A DNA stretch of 64,000 nt. Source: Bradyrhizobium sp. BR13661 (GTDB lineage Bacteria; Pseudomonadota; Alphaproteobacteria; Rhizobiales; Xanthobacteraceae). The notes below the pieces were generated by a model that saw nothing but the letters and a program-made list of their open reading frames with translations, was not told the DNA's origin and did no database searches. The position numbers and the translations under genes are program-made. The stretch covers positions 1 to 64,000 of the forward strand of contig NZ_JARXWB010000027.1 in assembly GCF_029892425.1 (NCBI RefSeq), read 5' to 3'. This document shows, in pieces, positions 53,116 through 61,620 of this stretch. Every line of letters begins with the position of its first letter. Within the stretch, counting starts at the first letter, position 1.

Positions 53116-54105
53116 ATGGCCTGGCAAAACGACTCGATTATGGCCCGCAAGGGTGTCGCCAAGGGCGAGCGCGGCAAGGAATACACGATCACCGAAACCG
53201 AGCAAGGCAAGTACCACTATGTCTACGGCCCCTATGTGAAGCCGGTGCTGACGGTCGATCCGGGCGCCGTCGTCTCCGCCGAGACGCATGACGCGTTCGA
53301 AGGCGCAATCAAGCACGAGACCGACAGCCCGTCCAAGATTCTCAACTTTCCGTTCCTCAATCCGCAGAACGGACCGATCCACGTCAATGGCGCCGAGAAA
53401 GGCGACGTGCTGGCCGTTTACATCGAAAGCATCGTGCCACGGGGACCGCAGCCGTGCGGCACCACCGTGGTCATGCCGGACTTCGGAGGGCTGGTCAGCA
53501 CTGCCCAGACCGCGCTGCTCAATCCCGCGCTCCCTGAGCGCGTTAAAAAGCTCGAGATCGATGCCAAGACCGGAACGAAGTGGAACGACAAGATCACGCT
53601 GCCCTACGAGCCCTTCATAGGCACCATCGGTACCTCGCCGGAGATTGAGGCGATCTCGTCGCTGGTTCCGGACTATTACGGTGGTAACATGGACCTTCCC
53701 GACGTCGGTGTCGGTGCCGTCATTTACCTGCCGGTCAACACCAAGGGTGCGCTGCTTTATCTCGGCGACTGCCATGCCGCACAAGGCGATGGCGAGCTCT
53801 GTGGGGTCGCCATCGAACATCCGACCGTGACAACGGTTCAGATCGACTTGATCAAGGGCTGGACCATTGCGTGGCCGCGGCTCGAGACGAAGGAGTTCAT
53901 TATGACCATTGGCTCGGCGCGACCGATGGAGGACGCCGCCCGCATCGCCTATCGCGAGCTCTGCCGCTGGATGGCGGCCGACTACGGCTTCGACGAGATC
54001 GACGCCTACATGCTGCTAACTCAGGCCGGACGCATGCGTGTCGGCAACATGGTCGATCCCAAATATACGCTCGGCGCCTCCATCAAGAAGTCCTATCTCG
54101 TTTGA
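53116..54105 (+). CDS. fmdA: Formamidase / acetamidase family (FmdA)
   Basis: This 329-residue protein of the acetamidase/formamidase family has NFPFLNPQNGPIHVNGAEKG, YLGDCHAAQGDGELCGVAIE and MLLTQAGRMRVGNMVDPKYT, all family hallmarks. It converts formamide or acetamide to the acid and ammonia. It is shorter than the roughly 400-residue methylotroph FmdA and nearer the short-form acetamidases. AAGGAGAACAGC precedes the ATG. The tandem nitrilase-like gene follows 14 bases after its stop. Confidence 0.88.
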   Translation: MAWQNDSIMARKGVAKGERGKEYTITETEQGKYHYVYGPYVKPVLTVDPGAVVSAETHDAFEGAIKHETDSPSKILNFPFLNPQNGPIHVNGAEKGDVLAVYIESIVPRGPQPCGTTVVMPDFGGLVSTAQTALLNPALPERVKKLEIDAKTGTKWNDKITLPYEPFIGTIGTSPEIEAISSLVPDYYGGNMDLPDVGVGAVIYLPVNTKGALLYLGDCHAAQGDGELCGVAIEHPTVTTVQIDLIKGWTIAWPRLETKEFIMTIGSARPMEDAARIAYRELCRWMAADYGFDEIDAYMLLTQAGRMRVGNMVDPKYTLGASIKKSYLV

Positions 54106-54119
54106 GGACCGGCAAGGCC

Positions 54120-55859
54120 ATGTCGCGCATACACAAAGTCGCCGCCGTCCAGTTCGAGCCGACGATGTTCGAGAAGGAGCGCAACATTGCGCGCCTGCTC
54201 GATCTCTGCGAGCAGGCGGCGGCTGCCGGTGCCAAGCTGATCGTCACGCCGGAAATGGGGACGACCGGTTATTGCTGGTTCGACCGTGCCGAGGTTGCGC
54301 CTTTTGTCGAGACGATCCCGGGGCCAACCACGAACCGTTTCGCGGCGCTGGCGTGCAAGCACGCCTGTTACATCGTGGTCGGCATGCCGGAGGTCGATGA
54401 AGACGGCATCTACTTCAACACGGCCGTCCTGATCGGCCCCGACGGCGTTGTCGGTCGTCACCGCAAGACGCATCCCTACATCTCGGAGCCGAAATGGGCG
54501 GCGGCGGGCGATCTGCACAACCAGGTGTTCAAGACGCCGATCGGGCGGATCGCGCTGCTGATCTGTATGGACATCCATTTCGTGGAAACGGCGCGCCTGA
54601 TGGCGCTCGGGGGCGCGGACGTCATCTGCCATATTTCCAACTGGCTGGCAGAGCGGACGCCCGCGCCTTACTGGATCAGTCGCGCCTTCGAGAACGGCTG
54701 CTACGTCATTGAGAGCAATCGATGGGGGCTCGAACGCGGCGTGCAATTCAGCGGCGGCAGCTGCGTGATTGCGCCGGACGGGCAGGTGACGGCTGTGCTT
54801 GATAGGGGCGATGGAGTCCTGCTGTCCGAGATCGATCTCGACGCTGCCCGCGTGCGCCGCGTGCTCGGCGAAACCGTGTTCGCGCAGCGACGGCCGGAGC
54901 TCTACCCAGAGCTGCTGACCGACACGTTCAGCTGGAACCCGCGCGATTTCTTCGGTCTTTATGGCCACGAGTCCTGGCCGCCCGGAAAGGCGTCGCGAAT
55001 ATGTGTCGCGCAGTTTTCACCTGGCGATGACGCCGGCCAAAATCTCGGGGAGATCGCAGCCCTCGCGCGCAAGGCCGCGGCCGATGGCGCCGAGCTGGTG
55101 GTCTTTCCGGAGTTGGCGTTGACGGGATTAGCGGATCCCGCAGCATCGGCCCAACCAGTGCCGGGGCCGGCGACTGAGGCTCTTGGCGAACTCGCTGAAG
55201 AACTCGACCTCTATCTGGTCTGCGGCTTCGCCGAACGCAGCGGCGATCTCGTCTACAACAGCGCCTGCCTGGTTTCGCCCGACGGAGAGGTCTCGGTCTA
55301 TCGCAAGACGCATCTTACGGCCGACGAGCGCGGCTGGGCCACCGCGGGTGACGGCTGGACCGTCGTGGACACGCCGATTGGCCGCATCGGGTTGTTGATC
55401 GGGCATGACGCGTCGTTCCCGGAAGCAGGCCGGGTTCTGGCGCTGCGTGGTTGCGACCTCATCGCGTGTCCTGCTGCGATCAAGGGTCGCTTCAGTTCGT
55501 CGCATGCCGGCACCGAAGTCGGGCAGCCCGAGCCAATTCCGACGGGGCCGGATCCGCATCACTGGCACCACTTCCGCGTTCGCGCCGGTGAAAACAACCT
55601 GTTCTTCGCCTTTGCCAACGTCGTCGATCCCGAACGCTCCTATCCCGGGCTGAGCGGCGTTTTCGGCCCCGACACATTCGCGTTTCCGCGTCGGGAGGCG
55701 ATCGCGACCGGCGGCGCGGGCGTTGCTACTGCGCGGGTCGACACCACCAATCTCGACAGCGTCTATCCGACCAACGTGGTGCGGCGGAAGGATCTGGTTT
55801 CGATGCGAATACCGCACAGCTATCGTGGATTGGTCAAGGCAACGGCGAACAACGACTGA
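54120..55859 (+). CDS. Tandem nitrilase-superfamily protein with one inactive domain
   Basis: This 579-residue protein holds two carbon-nitrogen hydrolase domains (about 5-275 and 293-565). Domain 1 has the complete triad Glu45 (TPEMGTTG), Lys116 (RKTHPY) and Cys149 (LLICMDIHF). Domain 2 keeps Glu331 (FPELALTG) and Lys396 (YRKTHL) but has Gly428 (LLIGHDASFPE) at the cysteine position, so it cannot form the thioester intermediate. It is probably an amidase or N-carbamoyl hydrolase acting on the linear amides of this operon, with domain 2 serving structure or regulation. No signal peptide is seen. It lies between formamidase and the SDR gene. Confidence 0.85.
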   Translation: MSRIHKVAAVQFEPTMFEKERNIARLLDLCEQAAAAGAKLIVTPEMGTTGYCWFDRAEVAPFVETIPGPTTNRFAALACKHACYIVVGMPEVDEDGIYFNTAVLIGPDGVVGRHRKTHPYISEPKWAAAGDLHNQVFKTPIGRIALLICMDIHFVETARLMALGGADVICHISNWLAERTPAPYWISRAFENGCYVIESNRWGLERGVQFSGGSCVIAPDGQVTAVLDRGDGVLLSEIDLDAARVRRVLGETVFAQRRPELYPELLTDTFSWNPRDFFGLYGHESWPPGKASRICVAQFSPGDDAGQNLGEIAALARKAAADGAELVVFPELALTGLADPAASAQPVPGPATEALGELAEELDLYLVCGFAERSGDLVYNSACLVSPDGEVSVYRKTHLTADERGWATAGDGWTVVDTPIGRIGLLIGHDASFPEAGRVLALRGCDLIACPAAIKGRFSSSHAGTEVGQPEPIPTGPDPHHWHHFRVRAGENNLFFAFANVVDPERSYPGLSGVFGPDTFAFPRREAIATGGAGVATARVDTTNLDSVYPTNVVRRKDLVSMRIPHSYRGLVKATANND

Positions 55860-55880
55860 AACAAGAAAAGGAAACAGGCC

Positions 55881-56642
55881 ATGGATCTGGGACTTAAGGG
55901 CGCCAGGGTTCTCGTCACGGGAAGCACCAAGGGAATCGGCCGCGCGATTGCCGAGACATTTGCCGCCGAAGGCGCCAATGTCGGCGTGTGCTCACGTAAC
56001 CTGGCCGAAGTCGAGAGCGCGGTTGCTGCTCTCAAGGCCAAGGGTGTTGCGGCCTTCGGCGGGGCGGTCGACGTCGCCGACGCGGCGGTGCTGAAAGCCT
56101 GGGTCGACGATATGGCGGCCAAGCTCGGCGGCATCGATGTCGTCGTCGCCAATGTCAGCGCGCTTGCCATTGGGCAGGACGACGAAAGCTGGGAGAAGGA
56201 GTTTTCGACCGACATGATGGGTACGGTTCGGCTCGTGAATGCGGCCATGCCCTATCTGGAGAAAAGCGCTGCCGGCGCGATCGTCACCATATCGAGCGTC
56301 TCCGGTCGCGAGGTCGATTTCGCCGCTGGTCCCTACGGCACCTTCAAGGCGGCGATCATCCACTATACGAAGGGGCTCGCCAATCAGCTCGCGGGGAAGG
56401 GCATTCGCGCCAACTCGGTCTCGCCGGGCAATACCTATTTCGACGGTGGCGTCTGGAATATGATCAAGGACAACAATCCCGAACTCTACAAGACTGCGCT
56501 GGCGCTCAATCCGACAGGGCGGATGGGCACGCCGCAGGAAATGGCCAACGCCGTGGTCTTCCTCGCCAGCCGCGCGGCCAGTTTCATCACGGGCACAAAT
56601 CTTGTCGTCGACGGCGCACTCACGCGTGGAGTGCAGTTGTAG
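55881..56642 (+). CDS. Short-chain dehydrogenase/reductase
   Basis: This 253-residue classical SDR has the cofactor TGSTKGIGRA loop near residue 12, an NVSA segment in place of NNAG, catalytic Ser (ISSVSG) and YxxxK (YGTFKAA), and the late SPGNTYFDGGVW region. It oxidises or reduces an alcohol or carbonyl; its place at the end of the amide operon suggests a follow-on step for the carbon part of the amide, but the substrate is unknown. It starts 21 bases after the tandem nitrilase. Confidence 0.85.
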   Translation: MDLGLKGARVLVTGSTKGIGRAIAETFAAEGANVGVCSRNLAEVESAVAALKAKGVAAFGGAVDVADAAVLKAWVDDMAAKLGGIDVVVANVSALAIGQDDESWEKEFSTDMMGTVRLVNAAMPYLEKSAAGAIVTISSVSGREVDFAAGPYGTFKAAIIHYTKGLANQLAGKGIRANSVSPGNTYFDGGVWNMIKDNNPELYKTALALNPTGRMGTPQEMANAVVFLASRAASFITGTNLVVDGALTRGVQL

Positions 56643-57305
56643 GAAAACGGATTGGCCTTTGCCTTGCATTGGATCTCGCCAGCTCAAACTGGCCCATGAT
56701 GCATTGGCGTGAAGATCATCGCGTGCTCGCCGAGAGGCCTGTCGCGCTTGAGGCCTACGCTTTGGGCCGAATGGACGGGACGCGATAGGCTGAAGCCTTC
56801 GGTGCGACCGGGGGCTCTGCCAAGCAAAAAGGACCGGACGTTGCGCGCTCGAATGAGCCCCACGCTCAAGTAGCCGTCGGCATCGTCTTGCAGCCGAAGA
56901 TTCGAAGGCGCGATTTTCGAGAAGACCCGTTGGAGCCCTATTTGCCGGAGCGAGCAAGCGGCCTTTCGTCGCGCTTGCATTGGGCGCCGAGGTGTCGAAA
57001 TCCGGTTCGTTGCAAATCGACACTGCCCTTTGGACCGCCGTTCCACCATGATGACGTCAATGCGCAGCAAGTGATCCCTTGCAGAGGCGTCGCGTTTTCG
57101 TGGATGGATTAGGGATAGCGCGATGACTGGAGCGAGAACTCAAATCTTTCAACCGGTTAGAAGGCGGCGTGTGCGCGACGTGTGCACCGGGAGATCAAGA
57201 AAAAACTTGTGAAAGCCAATTTGAGCAGGACTCCCAAGCTGGCGCCGTCACTCCGCGAGCGCCCATACGCTCTGCCGGTCAGACGCGCCCCCAGGCGCAC
57301 CCTTG
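56643..57305. other. Gene-poor junction to the right of module 3
   Basis: No convincing protein gene is seen; the open frames lack family motifs. It holds copy C of the dispersed repeat near its right end and shows nothing else recognisable. Confidence 0.5.
57121..57230 (+). repeat. Dispersed ~110-bp repeat, copy C
   Basis: It is the same orientation and order of blocks as copies A and B. The first GTGTGCAC is changed to GTGTGCGC, and the 5' hairpin is degraded, but the GACGTGTGCACCGGGAGATC core and A-rich tail are intact. It separates the amide operon from the outer-membrane-protein region. Confidence 0.72.
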
Positions 57306-57331
57306 AAAAAAGCCCCGGGCGAACCGGGGCT
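57306..57331 (-). terminator. Rho-independent terminator of the Omp25-type gene
   Basis: Read on the minus strand, AGCCCCGG-TTCG-CCCGGGGCT is followed by TTTTTTC. It lies about 40 bases after the stop codon of the minus-strand outer membrane protein gene. Confidence 0.85.
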
Positions 57332-57370
57332 AAGAGTCTGGAGGTTTGCAGAGATAGTCGGGTAGAGACG

Positions 57371-58135
57371 TCAGTACTTGGCGACGACCGGGCCGTCCCA
57401 ATGCAGCTTGTAGTTTACGCCCACGAGCACGGTTTGGACGCGCTGGCTCGAGTTGATGACCTCGCCTTGGGCGCCGCCTGCCAGCGTAAACTGCTGAGCG
57501 TTGTCATCGTGGAACCACATGTAATTGTACTCGGCGAACACCGACCAGTTCGGCGCGAACATCCATTCGGCGCCGATGCCGGCGGTCATGCCCGGCTGGT
57601 AGAAGCTCGCGGATTCAATCAGGGCGCCGGCCGGCGAATAGACGCTATTGCGATTTTTGATCCAGGCCGCACCGCCCTTGAGGTAGCCGAGGAATTGGGG
57701 CGTCCAGAGATAGCCGATGCGGCCGGTCGCCGTGTAGATCTCCTTCAGACTGTTGGTCTCGGAGAAGGTCGGGAAGTCCGTCAGTGCGTGGCGGCCGTTG
57801 ATGCTGCCGAAATCGAAGCTGCCGCCGACGCCGAAGACGAGGCTGCCGGTCTGGAAATCGCATCCGACCTGGCCGCCGCCGATCACTCCGCTATCTTTCT
57901 CGCGGCCATAGTTGTTCGGCACAGCTGCGCCGGTGATGTCAAACACGCGGGCCGTGTCGATGCGCGTCCAGCCGCCGCCGACGTTGGCGCCAAGATAGCA
58001 GCCGGTCCAGTTGTAGAGCGAAACGGTGGGCATCGGCCGAGCCTTTACCGGCAAATCGGCGGCGCTCGCGATACTCGTCGCACCGATCCCAATCAGCGCC
58101 CCCGCAACAATAGCAGTCTTCAGTCGTCCGAACAT
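57371..58135 (-). CDS. Outer membrane beta-barrel protein (Omp25/Omp31 family)
   Basis: This is a 254-residue protein. A signal peptide (TAIVAGALIGIGATSIASAA) is followed by DLPVKARP, the standard start of mature rhizobial Omp25-like proteins. Alternating beta-strand pattern (GCYLGANVGGGW, VGCDFQTGSLVFG, TGRIGYLW) and the terminal VGVNYKLHW...VVAKY fit an eight-stranded barrel. AGGGGGC precedes the ATG and a strong terminator follows. It is monocistronic. Confidence 0.88.
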   Translation of the reverse strand: MFGRLKTAIVAGALIGIGATSIASAADLPVKARPMPTVSLYNWTGCYLGANVGGGWTRIDTARVFDITGAAVPNNYGREKDSGVIGGGQVGCDFQTGSLVFGVGGSFDFGSINGRHALTDFPTFSETNSLKEIYTATGRIGYLWTPQFLGYLKGGAAWIKNRNSVYSPAGALIESASFYQPGMTAGIGAEWMFAPNWSVFAEYNYMWFHDDNAQQFTLAGGAQGEVINSSQRVQTVLVGVNYKLHWDGPVVAKY

Positions 58136-58418
58136 TCAAGCCCCCTGCATGGCCACGCGGCCACTTCATCTTTCTGTCGTGATCTTAAGTTCGGCGAAAA
58201 GATTCCGCGACGCAGAAAGGGCTGCAAAACCGCACAGAGAGCGCTTTTCGAACGTTCGTTGCAGGCTCGCGACATCGTAAGCGAGCGAAAAGAGTTAAGA
58301 AAAAATATCTTTGGGATGGCCGATGCGACGTCTGCGAATCTTGCAGCTCAGAGCCGTCCGCGAGATGCGCTTACTGCAAAGATCGATGTTATCGCGGTCT
58401 TTGTTGCACGAAAGGCAT
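58136..58418. other. Upstream region of the Omp25-type gene
   Basis: About 280 bases are without a recognisable gene. It must hold the promoter of the minus-strand barrel gene, but I cannot point to clear -35/-10 boxes. Confidence 0.3.
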
Positions 58419-58541
58419 TTAGCCCCTGTCGCGCGTCCGCCATGCGGCGATGATGAAAATTCCGACAACGGCTGCACCGGCCAGCATCCAATACTGACCA
58501 TCGAAACCAAAAATGCTAAATTTCTGAATGAGGAAGTCCAC
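58419..58541 (-). CDS. Small single-pass membrane protein (40 aa)
   Basis: A GTG-started frame with an AAAGG-like site about 9 bases upstream encodes a 40-residue protein. The N-terminal part is amphipathic (VDFLIQKFSIFGFDGQYW), then one hydrophobic segment (MLAGAAVVGIFIIAAW) and a charged end (RTRDRG). It looks like a genuine small inner-membrane protein with its positive end in the cytoplasm. An A/T-rich stretch with TAATATAT-like boxes lies just upstream. It is not KdpF, despite the nearby Kdp-like regulators. Function unknown. Confidence 0.5.
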   Translation of the reverse strand: MDFLIQKFSIFGFDGQYWMLAGAAVVGIFIIAAWRTRDRG

Positions 58542-58682
58542 CGCGCCCGCACCTTTCTTGTGCAAAGTACGCGGTTTTCAGGAAGAAATATATTATTTTT
58601 GTACTCTGTGGATTGTGGACGTGAAACGTCAGGCGACGCCGTCGCAACGGCCACCGTAGCCCAGCGAGAGTGTTGCCGATTA

Positions 58683-58907
58683 TCAGTAGGAGCGAGAGGC
58701 GCGCTCGATCATCAATCCGTTGAGGAAATCCTCAAGTGCCAGCCGGCCGGCGTCATGCGCGGCGCGGTGCGAGGGGAAGCCGACTTCGCGAAGCTTTATT
58801 CCCATCGGGCGTCGTTTGCGGCGAATCTCCCAGGACCATCCGTCGGGCTCGTTTCCTGACCAGGACACGACGACGTAGAACGATCTGCGCGGAGACGGTC
58901 GCAACAT
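58683..58907 (-). CDS. Small conserved-looking hypothetical protein (74 aa)
   Basis: YVVVSWSGNEPDGWSWEIRR, then GIKLREVGFPSHRAAHDAGR and LALEDFLNGL form the compact pattern of small proteins I recall as common in Bradyrhizobium genomes. It begins exactly at the end of the response-regulator gene on the same strand, so it may be the last gene of that operon. No function is known. Confidence 0.6.
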   Translation of the reverse strand: MLRPSPRRSFYVVVSWSGNEPDGWSWEIRRKRRPMGIKLREVGFPSHRAAHDAGRLALEDFLNGLMIERASRSY

Positions 58908-59632
58908 CAGCTCACCCCGTCTGTCGCGGTCTCGGCGTCCAGGCGGTTCTGAAGCCTGTAACCGACGCCCGATTCGGTGACCAGCAGGCGAGGGTGGTTC
59001 GGATCGGTCTCGATCTTCTGCCGGAGCTTGCGGACGAGAATGCGCAGGTACTGGATGTTGTCGCGCTGGTTGCCGGTCCAGATTTCCTTCAGGAGCTGAT
59101 CGTGGGTGACGACAAGGCCCACATGCATCGCCAAGACGTGCAGGAGCCGATACTCCTTGCGCGTTAACCGTACCTGTGACTTGTTTAGCGATACCGTACG
59201 GGTCACGAGGTCGACCGAGAGCGGACCGGCGACAACGACCGGATTTTCCGTCGCTGACTTGAAATAGCGCCGCAAGGCGGCCTCGCTGCGCGCGAGCAGC
59301 TCGGCCATACCGAACGGCTTGACCACATAGTCGTCGGCGCCGGCCTGAAGCAGGCGCACCTTGTCATCCTCGCCGGACGCCACCGAGAGGATGATGATCG
59401 GTACGTTCGACCAAGCCCGGATGCGCTCCAGCACGTCAGCGCCGTGAAGGTCTGGCAGGTTGAGGTCAAGAATAATCAAATCCGGCGGACTGAAGGTCGC
59501 GATCTTAAGAGCCTCAGTGGCGTTCTCTGCTTCGAGGACGACGAAACTGTTGAGCTCAAAGCCCGCGCGGAGGAATCGCCTGATCTTCGGCTCGTCGTCG
59601 ATCAGGAGAACGATGTTGGCAGGCTTACTCAT
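58907..59632 (-). CDS. KdpE-like OmpR-family response regulator
   Basis: This 241-residue protein has a receiver domain with the acidic pair IDDEP, the phospho-Asp in LIILDLNLPDLHG, and Lys in VVKPFGMAELLAR; an OmpR-type winged helix follows (LTRKEYRLLHVLAMH ... RILVRKLRQKIE). It resembles KdpE. The start overlaps the end of the sensor kinase by 8 bases. No kdpFABC genes are in the window, so the target is unknown. A longer upstream frame is antisense to the kinase and is rejected. Confidence 0.88.
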   Translation of the reverse strand: MSKPANIVLLIDDEPKIRRFLRAGFELNSFVVLEAENATEALKIATFSPPDLIILDLNLPDLHGADVLERIRAWSNVPIIILSVASGEDDKVRLLQAGADDYVVKPFGMAELLARSEAALRRYFKSATENPVVVAGPLSVDLVTRTVSLNKSQVRLTRKEYRLLHVLAMHVGLVVTHDQLLKEIWTGNQRDNIQYLRILVRKLRQKIETDPNHPRLLVTESGVGYRLQNRLDAETATDGVS

Positions 59633-61223
59633 CGTTGAGAGCCGTCGGTTCGGAGGTGAATGATGCGGGGGCAGGCAAAGCAATGGAAACCGTCGTGCCT
59701 TGTCCGACCCCTCGGCTTTGAACCGAGACATTGCCGCCATTGGCGTGAATGAAGGTCGACGCAATCCAGAAGCCCAGGCCTGAGCCCGGGACAGATGCCT
59801 GGTGCCGTGCACTTCGGAATGATCGGTGGCCGAGCTTCTGTTGCTCGTCGGGTGTGATGCCGACGCCTTGGTCGGAGACCTGCACCACCACATGCCCCGG
59901 TTCGGATCGAACTTCGATTGAAATCGTCGTGCCCGAGGGCGAGTATTTTGCGGCGTTCTCGAGGATCTGGCCGCAGGCTTCCTCGACCAGGCCGGAGTCG
60001 ACGTGGACCAGCGGTAGTTCGTCAGCAAAGCCCGTCTCGATCCGGTGCGCCCCGAGCCGGCGCCCCCGCCGATTGATAGCGCTGTTGATGATGTCCCTTG
60101 GATCGGCCCATTCCAGGCGCGGGCTGAGGCCCCCCGCGCTGACGCGCGTCGCGCTGAGCAGGTTCTGGATATAGCCGTCGAGCTGCGCCGTCTCCTCGGA
60201 GATGACATCGACGAGGGCACGCATCCGTGCGTCCTCGCGCACCGCCGGAACGGACTCGAGCACGCTGGCAGAGCCCTTGATTGCGGCAAGCGGCGAGCAG
60301 AGCTCGTGCGAAAGCGTGCCGTGGAATGCGTCCCGCAACAGCTGCGCCTGCAAGTGGAGCCTGGCGCTTTCCATGGCTTTGCCGATATCGAGCCGCTGCA
60401 GCGTCAATGAAGTTTCTTCGAGAATCGCCTCGATCCGCCGGGTCCTCGCCTCGATGGTTTGCTGCGAGCCAAGACCGATGTTGATGGCAATAACGCCGTG
60501 AACGGTGGTGGCGGCCGATATCGCCTGGAGCAGCCAGATCTCCCTGCGCCGCTCATCTAAGATCGTGCGCACCAGCGGACCGGTACCCGAGTTCATGGCA
60601 GCTGCGCTCGCCTGCACGTCCGGCGGCGCGAAACGCGCTTCCGACGGCTCAAAATGGCCATCGGCCGTTGCCACAAAGAAGGTCACGGGATGCCCGAACG
60701 CGCGCTCGAGGTGCCCTTGAATCGCCGAGATCAGATCGGCGATCGTGAAGCAGGTCGCAAGGCGCCGCGAGAAATCATAGAGCGCGTGCATCTCCTTCTC
60801 GCGCCGGCGCAGCGTCTCGGTTTCCTTGTGCAGTCGCGATGCGAGATTGCTGCTGACGAGGGACACGATGAGAAACAATAGCAGGTCGACGGCTTCCGAC
60901 GGGTCTTCGACGCGAAAGCTGTAGATCGGTGCAAAGAAGAAGAAATCTGCCGCCGCCATTCCTGCGACCGAGGCCAGCATCGCGGGCCAGATTCCCCATC
61001 GGGTGGCGGCGAAGACAACCGGAACGAGATAGGCAAGCGGTACCAGCATCGTGGCCACGTCGATGGGGACCGCGAACAGTGCGGCCGTGATCAGCACGAT
61101 GCTCAGAATCGACAGCAGCAGCGGGGCCAGAAACGGGGAGATCATGGCAAACGGAGTAAAGATCTCCGGGCTTGTGCTCTCGCTCGGAGCCGACTCAGTT
61201 GTGGTGGGCCATCGCCTCGGCAT
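59625..61223 (-). CDS. KdpD-like sensor histidine kinase lacking the N-terminal KdpD domains
   Basis: This 532-residue kinase has four closely spaced membrane segments (about 27-125, DUF4118-like: ATMLVPLAYLVPVVFAA, AAADFFFFAPIYSF), a GAF-like region, a HisKA domain with the phosphorylated His in FHGTLSHELCSPLAAIKG, and an ATPase domain (ENAAKYSP, DQGVGI, GSGLGFWIA). The osmosensing KdpD and Usp domains found at the N-terminus of true KdpD are missing. The start is uncertain: the open frame runs to 61454 but the membrane region argues for this or a later ATG. Confidence 0.82.
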   Translation of the reverse strand: MPRRWPTTTESAPSESTSPEIFTPFAMISPFLAPLLLSILSIVLITAALFAVPIDVATMLVPLAYLVPVVFAATRWGIWPAMLASVAGMAAADFFFFAPIYSFRVEDPSEAVDLLLFLIVSLVSSNLASRLHKETETLRRREKEMHALYDFSRRLATCFTIADLISAIQGHLERAFGHPVTFFVATADGHFEPSEARFAPPDVQASAAAMNSGTGPLVRTILDERRREIWLLQAISAATTVHGVIAINIGLGSQQTIEARTRRIEAILEETSLTLQRLDIGKAMESARLHLQAQLLRDAFHGTLSHELCSPLAAIKGSASVLESVPAVREDARMRALVDVISEETAQLDGYIQNLLSATRVSAGGLSPRLEWADPRDIINSAINRRGRRLGAHRIETGFADELPLVHVDSGLVEEACGQILENAAKYSPSGTTISIEVRSEPGHVVVQVSDQGVGITPDEQQKLGHRSFRSARHQASVPGSGLGFWIASTFIHANGGNVSVQSRGVGQGTTVSIALPAPASFTSEPTALNDE

Positions 61224-61620
61224 TGAGGACGGACGGCCTATCGGCAGATGAAAGATCAAAGTACGTACGTGCCCCTGCAGGAGGACATCGACGAGCCAAA
61301 ACGCTACCTCGCGGCGAACGCGCCAGCTCACCCCAAGCAGGGATTTGATCGGACGTTGAGAGACGGAGCTCCTCGGATTGGCTGCCCCTGAGGAAATAGC
61401 GCTCCCAAACTCGTTAGACGTCGCGATGCAAACTTCCGCCTTTGATGTCGTCAACTACCCAGCAAGGCGACGATGTTCCAAATCGACGTAGAAAATCTAT
61501 GTTGTTGGTGGATACGAGAAATAAAAAAGAAATAGTCAAAGCACTCCGTGAAATTACGGAGTTGTCTGCAATCCCGCGCGTGTCGGTAGCAGTAGGCAGC
61601 ATTCCTATAAGGGAAGTTGA
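61224..61620. other. Gap between the kinase and a hypothetical gene
   Basis: About 400 bases without a recognisable gene. The open frames are A/T-biased and lack domain features. I see no clear promoter. Confidence 0.35.
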
